The position numbers and the translations under genes are program-made. From Carallia brachiata (taxonomy: Eukaryota > Streptophyta > Magnoliopsida > Malpighiales > Rhizophoraceae): DNA of 64,000 nt. Shown piece by piece: positions 50,584 through 61,034 of this stretch. The notes beneath the pieces were generated by a model, which saw nothing but the letters and a program-made list of their open reading frames with translations, ran no database searches and was not told the DNA's origin. The stretch lies in NCBI GenBank assembly GCA_021464245.1, contig JADCRB010000013.1:3991177-4055176 (forward strand), given 5' to 3'. Position 1 is the stretch's first letter. The number at the start of each line of letters is the position of its first letter.

Positions 50584-51235
50584 TGTAAATAAATAACTTT
50601 AAAAAAAATATATTAATAGTGGTTGGCAGCCGCCAACCTTGAAGTCAAGGTTGGCAGCTGCCAACCTTTAATGCCACCAACCAATTGGTTGGTGGTAGGC
50701 AGGTGGGGGAGGCCTATAAATGACCTCCCCAAATTGAATCAAGGGGCAGAGAAAAAAAAAAAAGCGCAGAAGAGGCAGCGAAGCAAAAAAAAAAAAAAAG
50801 AAAAAGCAAGCGGAAGAAAAAAAAAACAGAGAGAGATAGTAAAAAAAAAAATCAAAATATTACAAATCCGGCTGGGATTAAGCCTCATACGGCTCTCAGC
50901 AAAATTTAGGCAGCTCATCCGAGAACAAGTCCCTTCGACCCTCGGTGAAATAAAACCAGATCGGCTCAGATCAAATCTCTACGGTTCCTAAACGTAGTCA
51001 AAACGTCCAAATCAGATACAGTTTCAGTATATCCAGTTCAAGAAAAAACGGTGGAAATTATTTCTCTCAAGATCAAGTTCGTGCAGCCCTTGACGGAGTC
51101 AAAAAAAGAACACTAATCGGAGGATCTACGGAGATCGACCCCACGTAAATTTTCTTTTATTTTACAATTTTTATTTGTAATTTATTTTCTTATTTTCGAG
51201 TTTAATTATTTTAGACTCGAAATTTACGCTTTACA
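50584..51235 (+). repeat. 3' LTR of element B (third U3 subtype)
   Basis: A 652-bp LTR from TGTAAATAAA to CGCTTTACA, preceded by the polypurine tract. U3 has a 22-bp-arm palindrome (GGTTGGCAGCCGCCAACC.. at about 50,633-50,678), a second palindrome around CCAACCAATTGGTTGG, and CCTATAAAT between GGGGAGG and CCTCCCC. Much of R is replaced by A-rich sequence. U5 is the common one. Confidence 0.88.
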
Positions 51236-52366
51236 TCTACTCTTTCACTCACTCTAAACACACTCTTAGTCTCAATTTATTAATTTATTGTTTTGATGAT
51301 GTATATATATGCAATACAATTTTATTTTTTTTCCCCCGAAAGATGTCTCGGTTAGCTGGAAACTGAACAGAAGGCAGCATTCCACTTATTACGTTGTGCA
51401 GAGTGCCGATCTCAAAAATTTGGAGTTTGAACATCCAAATATATCAAGATTAACGTTTGATAAATATGTAATAATTTATTTTTTTTTTTAAATTTAAAGT
51501 ATTTTTTAAAATTTAATAATTTAGTTCATTGAATTTTTACCATAAGTTTAGGCCAATTAGAATTTCCATTTTCTAAATGCGAGCAAGACCATCGATAAGT
51601 GTGGGGGCAATCAAGAAAAAAATATGTACAACGATTATTAAATTTAGTCTTGAAAAAAAAATTAAGTTTAATCATTAATTCAATTAAAATTTATATTTTG
51701 TCCTTATTAAGTTTGTTGTCCCTATAAGAAGAAAACAAAGTATTATGAAGTTTAAATTTACCAATTTTTTTCACTAAAATTTATATTTTAATCCCATTAA
51801 ATTTCATAATTTATATTTTTTTTTCTTATTCTCTTATCATTATTTCTTTGTTGCAAGCCTTATCTTTCTCCTAACTAACTCTTAAATATTTCTACTTTGT
51901 TAAAATAACTTACAACCAAATAATTGCTTCTTCATAGTTTAAACAAATTTCTTGAGTTTTAAAAATTTCGAAGCAAAAAAAAAGAGGAATGTGAAAGCCA
52001 AAATTTTGGAGTAGCATCACCAAAGTCCAATCCAATCTATAAGCTTCTTTATTACCGCATTGGTTATTTAAAATTGTTGGTTTCGTGCTTCTTGTTTTAG
52101 TTATAAAATTTTCAGATAAAAAATTTGTTTCATATACGGTGCCTTGAATTAATTTAAGATCAACAATTGATATTTACACCTCCACCAGCACGTCGACCTC
52201 TTCTGCCGCCACCGCTTCCTCGTCCACTGCGAGATTCTTGAACAGGATCCCAATATTCAATATCTAATGTTCTATACAATCAATGATTTGAAAAAATATT
52301 AAAAATAAAAAAAAAACTTCAATTTGCATCAAAAGTACATGTTAAAGAAGAGTTGAGAAAAAAAAA
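51236..52366. other. AT-rich spacer between elements B and C
   Basis: Right flank of element B and left flank of C. No intact gene. A glycine/arginine-rich coding remnant lies at 52,182-52,258 (listed separately). Confidence 0.5.
52182..52258 (-). pseudogene. Glycine/arginine-rich coding remnant
   Basis: Minus-strand translation reads WDPVQESRSGRGSGGG, then RRGRRAGGG, resembling an RGG-type tail. It matches a plus-strand segment at 60,888-60,965 on the other side of element C. The parent gene is not recognised. Confidence 0.45.
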
Positions 52367-53111
52367 TGTAAAAAAGAAAAGAAGAAAAAAAAAAGGAATT
52401 CAATGGCCGGCGTTGCCAATTTTGAATTGGCAACGCCGGCCAAAGAAAAATTAAAAAAAAATAAATTACCCCTGCCCTCAGTTCAAACCACATTCAGCAA
52501 ATCTGTAATAGAAAAATTCAGAGAATTGAGAGAAAAAAGAAAATTTTGAAAATCTCTTAGAAAAATTTCTCCTTTTCTTTCGTACTTTTACTCTGCAGTA
52601 TACCTCCTAACTCCTTTTGGAGAGATATTTCAGGGGTAATGCCCAAAAAATTTGCTGTTTCCATTTCCAAAGTTTTTTAGATTTATATTTTCGATCGCCC
52701 TAAATCTGAATTATGAGATATAAATATGAAAATATCAAATTACTACAAATCCGGCTGGGATTAACCTCATACGGCCCTCAGCAAAATCCAGGCAACTCAT
52801 CGAGAACAAGTCCCTTCGAATCTCGGCGAAATTAAGCCAAATCGCTCAGATCTGGTCTCTACGGTCCTTAACCGTAGTCTAAAACGTCCAAATCAGATCC
52901 AGTTTCAGTCTACCCAGCTCAATAAAAGTTGTGGAATTTATTTCTGTCAAGATCAAACTAGTGCAGCCCTTGAGAAGTCAAAAAAGGAATACTAATCGGA
53001 GGATGTATGGAGATCGACCCCACGTAAATCTTCTTTTATTTTAAATTTTTATTTGTAATTTATTTTTGTATTTTTGAGTTTTTGTTTTAGACTCGAAATT
53101 TACACTTTACA
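52367..53111 (+). repeat. 5' LTR of element C, promoter region deleted, and PBS
   Basis: A 745-bp LTR with the GGCCGGCG...CGCCGGCC palindrome (about 52,403-52,441). About 60 bp carrying the TTCCCATGTG inverted repeat and the TATAAATAGG box in its 3' partner are missing, leaving ATAAATTACCCC. Transcription from this LTR is probably impaired. The PBS TGGCACGTTCGGTGGGAC follows at 53,117-53,134. Confidence 0.87.
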
Positions 53112-53333
53112 AATTTTGGCACGTTCGGTGGGACAACTTCACCTCCATCTCTTGTTCTTTAAAAAAAAAAAAGAGGTAAAAGGGGAGCCGAGAGAGAGAG
53201 AAAAAAAAGACAAAAAAAAAAAAAGAAAAGACAAAAAAAGAGAAAAGAAAAAAAATGTAAAAAGTAAAAAGTAAAGTAAAAGTTAAAAAGTTAAAAAGTT
53301 AAAAAAAAAATTTATAGGTGTTCAGCACATTAA

Positions 53334-53915
53334 ATGGCACCGAAAAAGAGTACAACTGCTGGCACAAAAAAGAAGGCAAACGGCTCGACTGCCTGCAACA
53401 ACAGGAAAGGTGGAGGTGACATTGCGGAGAGTTGGCGCAAAGCAGTATCCATTCCCTGACTCAGACGTCCCCGACATTTTTGAACAACTCTTGGATGCGA
53501 AGTTGATCGAACTTCCAGAGTGCAAGCGGCCGAATGAAAAGGATCGAGTCAGCGATCCGAGATTCTGCAAATATCACCGGATAGTAAGTCATCCACCGAG
53601 AAGTGTCGTCCTTGAAGGAGCTAATCATGAAGCTCAAGAGCCATAATAAAATCATTTGGACCAGGAAGGCATAACTTCTGCAAACCAGACCACCATCACT
53701 TCAAAATCATCAGAAGAAGTGACACACCGTAAGGAGGAGCCGCTCGACAACGAAGAAGGTATATGAAGCTCTCCAAACCCTTCTCGCTAATCCTCAGCTG
53801 TTTATAGCTTTGCAATCAACAGAAGTGTGGCAAAATCAAGTCAGCAATACTCTCCAGACTTCAGCTGAATTACAGCCATCAAATGATTCTAACTCAGCGG
53901 AGCAACAGGCGGACT
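53334..53915 (+). pseudogene. Gag of element C with internal deletion
   Basis: The ATG at 53,334 opens MAPKKSTTAGTKKK. After about 20 codons the sequence jumps to the C-terminal part (FPDSDVPDIF, FCKYHRIVSHP). The gag core is missing. A frameshift follows near 53,600. Confidence 0.8.
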
Positions 53916-53928
53916 AAAATCACGTTGG

Positions 53929-54400
53929 ATGTTACTCCGTATCTCATTTTCAGATGAGGATCTCCTGCTGGGGTCGAAACCCCACAATCGGCCGCTGTAT
54001 ATATCAGGCTATGTGAAAGAGCAGAAGGTCCGACGTATTCTGATCGACGATGGCTCGGCAGTCAATATTATCCCAAAATCCACCATAAAGGAGCTCGGCA
54101 TTGGCATTGACGAATTATCAGACAGCCGCTTCATGATTCATGGCTTTAATCAAGGAGGACAGAAAGCAATTGTGATGATTCGCTTGGAGCTAACTATCAG
54201 TAATCTCCACTTCTAGCACTCTGTTTCATGTGATCGATGCACGTACCACGTATAAAAGGTTGCTAGGACGGCCGTGGATTCATGGAAAGGAGTTGTGCTC
54301 TCAAGCCTGCATCAGTGCTTGAAGTATTATAATGGTGGCGTTCAAAAGGTCAATGCTGACTTAAAGCCGTTCGATGATGCTAAATCACATTTGGCGATGC
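53929..54400 (+). pseudogene. Protease of element C
   Basis: LLLGSKPHNRPLYISGYV and LIDDGSAVNIIP are intact in one frame to about 54,210. Then a small insertion shifts the frame before the GRPWIHG region. Confidence 0.78.
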
Positions 54401-54905
54401 GTCTTCTCACTGACACAGACAATCCGGAATTATTCCATCAAAAGCTACTTGGACTGGGGGCTCCACAAAAGGGAAGGCTGTCGAAGAACCTGCCAATGCC
54501 CAGCCCAGGCTCCAACAATGAAAAGCTGCCACAGCCTGCTGAACCTTCGTCCGAAGGATGTTGCATCTTCAAGCTCCACTCCAGTCCTACTATGTGCCGA
54601 AGTCACGCCGTTCAGAAGGTCAACCTCCTTTCTCTATTGTATTGATCCTAAACGGAGCAAGGACATAGCCAACCCAAGACAAAAGAGCTGCACAACCTGA
54701 AGGAGACTTACACTCTGCTGATACAAAAATTGAGCTGGTTTTGTACTCAAAACCATTAAAAGGCTTCGTCAAACCACACAGGGGGCAGTCCAAGGCGGCT
54801 CACTTCCAGAAAGAAGAACACACAAGGATTCGATCCTAATGCATACAAGCTCTTGGCCAAGGCAGGCTATGACTTCTCAAACCCGAGCACAATGGGTACG
54901 CTGCC

Positions 54906-55620
54906 CAAAAGATGACTTCCGTTGCCCATAACGGAGATCACAGTCGATGCAACAACGGGTCACGAAGCATGTCCTTCATGGATGGTTCTTCAGGCTATAA
55001 TCAATCAGAATGGCACCAGAAGACGAGGAGTTGACAGCATTCCGCACCCCAAAAGGTTATACTACTACAACGTTATGCCGTTTGGATTAAAAAATGCTGG
55101 CGCTACTTATCAACGTGCTATGCAAAAAATTTTGATGACATGCTGCACAAGATTGTAAAATGTTATGTTGATGACTTAGTTGTAAAGACTAAAAGCGCAA
55201 TGACCACCTCGAGGATCTCAAGACGGTGTTCGAAAGGCTTTGCAGGCATCAGTTTAAAATGAACCCTCTCAAGTGTGCATTCGGTGTCACATCAGGAAAG
55301 TTTCTTGGGTTCGTGGTGCGCCATCATGGAATCGAAGTTGATCAGTCAAAGGTTGAGGCAATTCAAAAGATGCCTGAACCTAAAAACCTGCACGAACTGC
55401 GAAGTCTACAAGGAAAGCTGGCCTACATTCGCCGTTTCATCTCCAATTTAGCTGGGAGATGTCAACCTTTCCATCGGTTGATGAAAAAGGATGTCAACTT
55501 CGAGTGGGACGAAGCTTGCAGCAAACCCTTTGAGAGCATAAAGAAGTACCTTTCCAATCCACCAGTCCTGGGAGCTCCAATTCAAGGAAAGTCGTTGATT
55601 CTTTACATTGCAGCGCAGAA
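54906..55620 (+). pseudogene. Reverse transcriptase of element C, N-terminal part deleted
   Basis: Starts at the PITEITVDATTGHEA segment, so the fingers with the GQLRVCVDFRDL block are gone. SGYNQ, MPFGLKNAGATYQRAM, CYVDDLVVKT and GKFLGFVVRHHGIEVD remain with several frame changes. The junction shares CTGCC with both parental sites. Confidence 0.83.
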
Positions 55621-56560
55621 AGATCTTTGGGAGCCCTGCTTGCACAGGAAAACGAGCAGGGAAAGGAAGTTGCCCTGTATTACTTGAGCAGAACACTAAA
55701 CGGTTCGGAGTTGAGTTATTCGCCCATTGAAAAGACATGTCTAGCACTGTTCTTTGCCATTGACAAGCTGAGGCACTACATGCAAGATCAGACGGTACGT
55801 CTCATTGCCAGAGCTGATCCTGTCAAATATATCTTATCTAGACCAATCTTGTCAGGACGACTTGCCAAGTGGGCAGTAATCCTACAAAGTTATGACATTG
55901 TCTACGTGCCTCAAAAAGCAGTGAAAGGACAAGTCCTAGCAGACTTCCTTGCAGATCACCCTGTTCCGTCAGATTGGGAGTTCACAGATGATCTTCCAGA
56001 TGAACAGGTCTTTTACATTGAGACACTACCACCATGGACGATGTTCTTTGATAGTGCAGCAAGGTGTGATGGTGCTGGTGCCGACATAGTGTTTGTCACC
56101 CCTCAACGACAAATACTACCATATGCTATCATTCTCGGTGAGTAATGTTCAAATAATGTTGCTGAAATACCAAGCTTTGATCATTGGTCTTCAAATGGCT
56201 ATCGATATGAAGATTCCAACAATAGAAGTCCATGGAGATTCCCAACTCGTCATCAACCAACTTACAGGGTTGTATGACGTGAAGAAAGAGGACCTTGCAC
56301 CTTACCATCAACATGCTCGACAGCTAATGGATGAATTTGAAAGCATCACCTTGGAGCATGTGCCCTCGACGAGAAAACACTCAGGCAGACGCGTTGGCTA
56401 ACTTGGCCACCTCTCTTGCAAAGTCAGAAATCCAGGCTACAGTTGTTGCCGTATGCCAGAAATGGATAGTGCCACAGAAGGATGATGAAGAAACTACAGT
56501 AGTCAACGCTGTATCTGTACGTCTTGCGGAGGACGAGGATTAGCGTCAACCAATCATTGA
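55620..56560 (+). pseudogene. Dual RNase H region of element C
   Basis: Gypsy RNase H (YYLSRTLNGSELSYSP) and the second RNase H are in frame to 56,145, where a 1-base loss creates a stop after ILGE. The second RNase H has substitutions next to catalytic positions (FFDSAARCDGAGAD where A and B have FFDGAARRDGAGAG). Confidence 0.85.
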
Positions 56561-56639
56561 CTACCTACAACACTGGAAGCTGCCCGAAGGTCGTCGTCAT
56601 AAGACAGAAATTCAACGACGAGCTCCCTGCTTCATATAT

Positions 56640-57777
56640 CTCAAGGATGCTCTGTATCGAAGGTCTTTTGATGGAGTTTTACTTCGTTGCCTAGGCAATG
56701 AAGAGGCTAAACAGGCTCTCACTGAAGCATATTCTGGTGTTTGTGGCGGACATCAATCCGGGCCTAAGTTGCACTTTCAGCTCAGAAGGATGAGATACTA
56801 CTGGCCAACTATGGTACGTGATTCAATTGAGTTTGCTAAAACTTGTCAATTTCATGCCAATTACATACATCAACCACCGGAGCCACTACATCCAACTGTC
56901 TCATCCTAGCCCTTTGAAGCTTGGGGTCTTGACTTAGTGGGGCCCTTGCCAAAGTCATCCCTGGGTCACCTGTACATCCCTCGCAGCAACCGACTACTTC
57001 TCAAAATGGGCTGAAGCCATTCCACTTAGAGAGGTAAAGAAGGAGCATGTTGCCAATTTCATACGGACTCAACTGATCTATCGCTATGGAGTCCCTCGAT
57101 TCATCATCACTGATAATGGTAAGCAGTTCTACAACAGCTTAATTGACAAGCTCTGCGAGAAGTTTAAGTTCAAACAGTACAAGTCATCCATGTACAATGC
57201 CCCAGCAAATGGCTTGGCTGAAGCATTCAACAAGACCTTATGCAACCTGTTGCGGAAGGTAGTATTTAAATCCAAAAGAGATTGGCATGACAGAATTCCG
57301 AAGGCATTATGGGCATATCGTACAACTTACCGGACTCCAACACAGGCGACGCCATACTCACTTGTCTACGGTGTCGAAGCAATACTGCCGTTGGAAACAC
57401 AGATTCAATCTCTGCGCATAGCTGTTCTGGAAGGACTCACAGAAGAGGAGAATGCTCGCCTACGTTTGGATGAGTTAGAAGCCCTCGATGAAAGGAGGCT
57501 CGAAGCACAACAGCAACTTGAGTGCTACCAAGCCCGGCTCACCAACACGTTCAACCGCAGGGTCTGCCCTCGATCTTTTCAAGTTGGAAACCTTGTTCTT
57601 GCAGTACGACGGCCCATCAACATGAAGCATCGGCCTGGTGACAAGCTTCCTTCCAAATGGGACGGGTCATACCTAGTGCAGGAGGCCTATACTCATAACG
57701 CTTACATGCTGTCAGACCAAGAAGGTATCCGAATCGGCCCAATCAATGGTAAATTTCTGAAACAGTCTTATGTGTAA
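56640..57777 (+). pseudogene. Integrase of element C
   Basis: The zinc motif has lost one Cys pair member (KTCQFH where A has KTCQACQFH, a 9-bp deletion). A stop occurs in the segment before FEAWGLDLVGPL, and a frameshift follows near 56,980. The region from FIITDNGKQF through NGLAEAFNKTL to the KLPSKWDGSYLV tail is open to the stop at 57,777, the best-preserved integrase half of the three copies. Confidence 0.85.
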
Positions 57778-57779
57778 AT

Positions 57780-58070
57780 ATGTTCAAAAAGAAAAAAAAA
57801 GAGAAAAAAAAATTCAAAAAAATCAAAAATAAAAAAAAATCAAAAAGAAAAAAAAATGAAAAAAAAAGTTCGGAAGTCCCGATCTGAAAGTCCAAGCGAA
57901 AATCCAAATCCAAAAATCCAAGTCTAGAAACCCAAACAGTCGACCCAAATCCAAAAATCCAAGTCTAGAAGCCCAAACACTCAAACCAAATCTAATTCAA
58001 AACCCAAAACCCAAAAAAATTTTGAGTTCCAGACACAGTCCAAAACCCAAGTTCAAAATTCAATCCAACT
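57780..58070 (+). repeat. A-rich and CCCAAA-type tandem spacer, element C
   Basis: An A-rich segment with ATCAAAAA units followed by about two units of AAATCCAAAAATCCAAGTCT... type, shorter than in B. Confidence 0.72.
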
Positions 58071-58109
58071 CCTGGCCCGCATGAGTATAAACTGTGAACG
58101 AACCAAAAA

Positions 58110-58117
58110 TATAAAAG
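58110..58117 (+). promoter_or_regulatory. TATA-like box before homeobox gene, element C
   Basis: TATAAAAG lies 95 bp before the ATG at 58,205, as in A and B. Confidence 0.5.
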
Positions 58118-58204
58118 CGACGGAGGGTTTGAGTCTGAAACCTAACATCAGTCTCAACCGATCTTCACCACACACCAGACCTTTGCTCCTCTGCCACAAG
58201 AAAC

Positions 58205-58829
58205 ATGGAATCAGTTGCAGAACCTCAAAATAAGGGAGAAGAAAGGTCACTCCGCACAAGGTGGCAACCAACCATGGTACAACTGGAAATTTTGGAGGAA
58301 GTGTTCCACAACAATGGAGGTATTATTCCTAATGCATCTCAGATTTACAAACTTGTCTCACGATTGCGCCCGCTCGGGGCAATCGAAGGAAAAAATGTGT
58401 TTTATTGGTTCCAGAATCGGAGAAGCAGGAAGAAACCAGCACTGAAAACTGCTTCTTCCAAAGCACAGTCTGCCGTTCCTATAGTAGATCTCACCAGTAC
58501 AGCTTTCACCCTCAAATGAAGCAGGCCCAAGTTCTACCACTGCAATGGTCTCTCCACGATATGTTCATCAAAGCCGTAGCCTATGGGAGCATGCATACTG
58601 GTCTTGGTGGTCTCACGGAGTCAGCCAAGGGTTCATCCATCCTAGATACTTAAGTTTAGGAGGAATTTTTCTAACAGAAAGGAGTTATTTCAGCGAAACT
58701 TTGTCTCTCTTTCTAGAATATTTCGGCAGCATCAACCAGCTGGAATTCGACGTCGACGTCGACGTCAACATCATCGGCCCACCAGACGAGGTCGAGCTTG
58801 ACTTGGAGTTGCACCTCGGGCCCCACTAG
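58205..58829 (+). pseudogene. WOX-type homeobox gene in element C, one frameshift
   Basis: The homeodomain is intact (TRWQPT to [14 protein letters not shown]) in a 104-aa frame. One extra T near 58,505 (GCTTTCACC against GCTTCGCC in B) then causes a stop at 58,519. The downstream half is open in the next frame to 58,829 and keeps the ELDLELHLGP tail. The WUS-box has decayed (TLSLFL for TLPLFP). A GTCGAC repeat expands the acidic DVDVDVN stretch. As it stands it could make a truncated, homeodomain-only protein. Confidence 0.88.
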
Positions 58830-58850
58830 GACGGCCGATAAGATAAGGTG

Positions 58851-58915
58851 CAACGACTTCCGCAGCACACGGCAACGACTTCTGCAACACACGGTAACGA
58901 CTTTCGTGACACACG
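58851..58915 (+). repeat. 22-bp minisatellite after homeobox stop, element C
   Basis: Three units (CAACGACTTCCGCAGCACACGG, then two variants), starting 21 bp after the stop codon, matching the array in B. Confidence 0.85.
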
Positions 58916-59095
58916 TCAGCCGCTGCCTCTTTTATCTCTTATGCAGGAAAGGGACGTGGATGGCCCTACTCGATTCTGCGTACCTTCTTTTTGACTTTTC
59001 CAAAAAAAAAAAAAATCTTTATCGTATGTATATATATATCTTGCATTCCCGAGTTGTAATACTCACCCCTCAGTTCTTCTTCTTCTCAAAAGAAA

Positions 59096-59500
59096 ATGGC
59101 TAGTCTCTGTACTTGTCCCAGGAAGTTCTTTGATCAAGAAGTTGGAGGCGCACGAGCTAAGAAAAGAAGGAGTAGTCTTCCTCGAGGGATCCCTAACGCC
59201 ATCGGTGTCATGGAGTTCCAACTACTCTCCTTAGTTCACATCTACCACAGAGGGATGAGACGCTGCAATCATCCTAATCTTTCTTTGGATGCGGCGACGT
59301 ACAGGGAAGTTCCAACTACTCTCCTTACGTCGAAGCAGACTTGGAAATCATCACTACAGTCAGTCTCTCTGTGTGCCGGTCTTGAAGTTCCAAAGTGCTG
59401 GGCCTTTCTCTTGGGGAGGTTCAAGTTCTTTGCCTACCGGATCATCCTCACCAGAGCTTTGGAACTTCAAAGAACATTTGCTAGCCTTTGCGAGCCATGA
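59096..59500 (+). CDS. Unknown ORF in tail of element C (134 aa)
   Basis: Starts MASLCTC like the 53-aa ORF in A and keeps the basic AKKRRSS patch. A deletion of about 22 bp relative to A removes the normal stop context and opens a longer frame. The extra part is not conserved in A or B, so its length is probably accidental. Confidence 0.25.
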   Translation: MASLCTCPRKFFDQEVGGARAKKRRSSLPRGIPNAIGVMEFQLLSLVHIYHRGMRRCNHPNLSLDAATYREVPTTLLTSKQTWKSSLQSVSLCAGLEVPKCWAFLLGRFKFFAYRIILTRALELQRTFASLCEP

Positions 59501-59732
59501 AAGCTCGAACGCACCTGGAGCCAAGACTTCAATTTTTATATGGTGGGCTGCTAACTTCCTCAAGATCATATCGGTTTCCATTGCGATCCAACAACGGTTG
59601 GATTAGTCGGAGATAGAAGATTTCAACATTCAATGTTCGTCAGAACATCTCAAGCTTCAACCTGGACTTCAAGATTCGGTTCGGATCACACCCGTAAAGT
59701 TCTTCCTTACCGACTCTTGAAGTGGGGGCATT

Positions 59733-60541
59733 TGTAAACAAAGAAAAAGAAGAAAAAAAAAAAAGGAATTCAATGGCCGGCGCTGCCAATTTTGAATTGG
59801 CAACGCCGGCCAAAGAAAAATTTCAAAAAAAAAGATTCCTTTCCCATGTGATGTTCACATGGGAAAGGAGCCCTATAAATAGGCCCCTGCCCCTCAATTC
59901 AAACCACATTCAGTAAATCTGTAAACAGAAAAATTCAGAGAATTTGAGAGAAAAAGAAAATTTTGAAAATTTCTCAAGAAAATTTCTCCTTTTCTTACGT
60001 ACTTTTACTCTGCAGTATACTCTCCTAACTCCTTTTTGAGAGATATTTCAGGGGTAAGGCCCAAAAAATTTGCTGTTTCCATTTCCAAAGTTAATTTTAG
60101 ATTTATATACTCTGATCACCCTAGATCTGAATTTATGAGAATATAAATCTGAAAATATCAAATTACTACAAATCCGGCTGGGATTAAGCCTCATACGGCC
60201 CTCAGCAAAATCCAGGCAACTCATCCGAGAACAAGTCCCTTCGACCCTCGGTGAAATTAAGCCAAATCAGCTCAGATCTGGTCTCTGCGGTCCTTAACCG
60301 TAGTCTAAACGTCCAAATCAGATCCAGTTTCAGTCTACCCAGTTCAAGAAAAAGTTGTGGAATTTATTTCTGTCAAAATCAAGCTCGTGCAGCCCTTGAC
60401 GAAGTCAAAAAAAGAACACTAATCGGAGGATCTACGGAGATCGACCACACGTAAATTTTCTTTTATTTTTAAATTTTTATTTGTAATTTATTTTTGTATT
60501 TTTGAGTTTAATTGTTTTAGTCTCGAAATTTACACTTTACA
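59733..60541 (+). repeat. 3' LTR of element C
   Basis: An 809-bp LTR starting TGTAAACAAA, preceded by AGTGGGGGCATT. Palindrome arms are GGCCGGCGCTGCCAAT and ATTGGCAACGCCGGCC (one mismatch). TTTCCCATGTG / CACATGGGAAA follows, then AGGAGCC-CTATAAATA-GGCCCCT. It is more complete than the 5' LTR. Confidence 0.9.
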
Positions 60542-60845
60542 AAAAAAACGAAAAGGTTAAAGTAAAAAGAATGATCTTTGTTTGGCATGCGATGCCTCTG
60601 TGAGAAACTCAAAATGTAGACCAAACATTTATTTATTTTTTTTTGTTTAAAGTTTAAAAGAAAATCAAAAACCCCGAAATGGTAATCGTCAGTTTAGCAG
60701 GGCTTCTTTTTCTATTTCTGGGTTGGCAATGGAACCTACACTCAGCAAAGCTCCTCCTTTCTCAGAGAGCCTTTTTAATTTCGATCCATCTTCAATCTCT
60801 CAGCGTTTTCTCCCTTATTTTCAAGATTGATGTGGACTTTAAGTC
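60542..60845. other. Right flank of element C
   Basis: Begins with an A run (possible target duplication). No gene recognised. Confidence 0.4.
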
Positions 60846-61034
60846 TTGGGGTTTTTTCCGCTGAAGAAAGATTCTGAAGTACATGGGGATCCCGTTCAAG
60901 GATCTAGTGGTGGAGGAGGAAGCGGTTGCAGCAAAAGAGGAGGCCCTGGTGGTGGAGGAGGCTATGATGGCCGTGGATATGGCGGTGGTGGGAGGGGACA
61001 GTCTTGGTTGTGGGATTGCGACCAAATTGGTTGA
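60846..61034 (+). pseudogene. Glycine-rich coding remnant
   Basis: A plus-strand frame with GDPVQGSSGGGGSG and then GGPGGGGGYDGRGYGGGG, resembling a glycine-rich RNA-binding-protein tail. It matches, in opposite orientation, the remnant at 52,182-52,258. It lacks any folded domain and is followed by AT-rich sequence. Which gene it came from is unknown. Confidence 0.4.

Larger units (their letters stand above)
42476..51235 (+). mobile_element. Ty3/gypsy (Tat-lineage) element B with intact homeobox gene, gag-deleted
   Basis: The first 126 bp (42,476-42,601) are the 3' tail and polypurine tract of an element copy. An LTR (42,602-43,394), internal sequence (43,395-50,583) and an LTR of another subtype (50,584-51,235) follow. 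The 5' LTR is fused directly to the middle of gag, with about 1.6 kb including the primer-binding site missing compared with A. It cannot be autonomous. Apart from small indels, the pol region is nearly identical to that of A. Its homeobox gene is open from start to stop. Confidence 0.9.
52367..60541 (+). mobile_element. Ty3/gypsy (Tat-lineage) element C carrying a frameshifted homeobox gene
   Basis: 5' LTR 52,367-53,111, 3' LTR 59,733-60,541, PBS and polypurine tract present. It is flanked by A runs on both sides, compatible with but not proof of an AAAAA target duplication. Compared with A it lacks about 1.3 kb of gag (junction near 53,397) and about 0.7 kb across the PR-RT linker and RT start (junction near 54,901-54,906). 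It differs from A and B by real substitutions as well as indels. Confidence 0.93.

Noticed and set aside
32276..51240. Elements A and B as one large nested insertion sharing a target duplication
   Set aside because: The outer flanks (CACAT and TCTAC) do not match and the outer LTRs are of different subtypes.
59096..59500. 134-aa ORF in element C as a real new gene
   Set aside because: The extra length comes from a small deletion that moves the frame. Only the first about 25 residues are shared with A.
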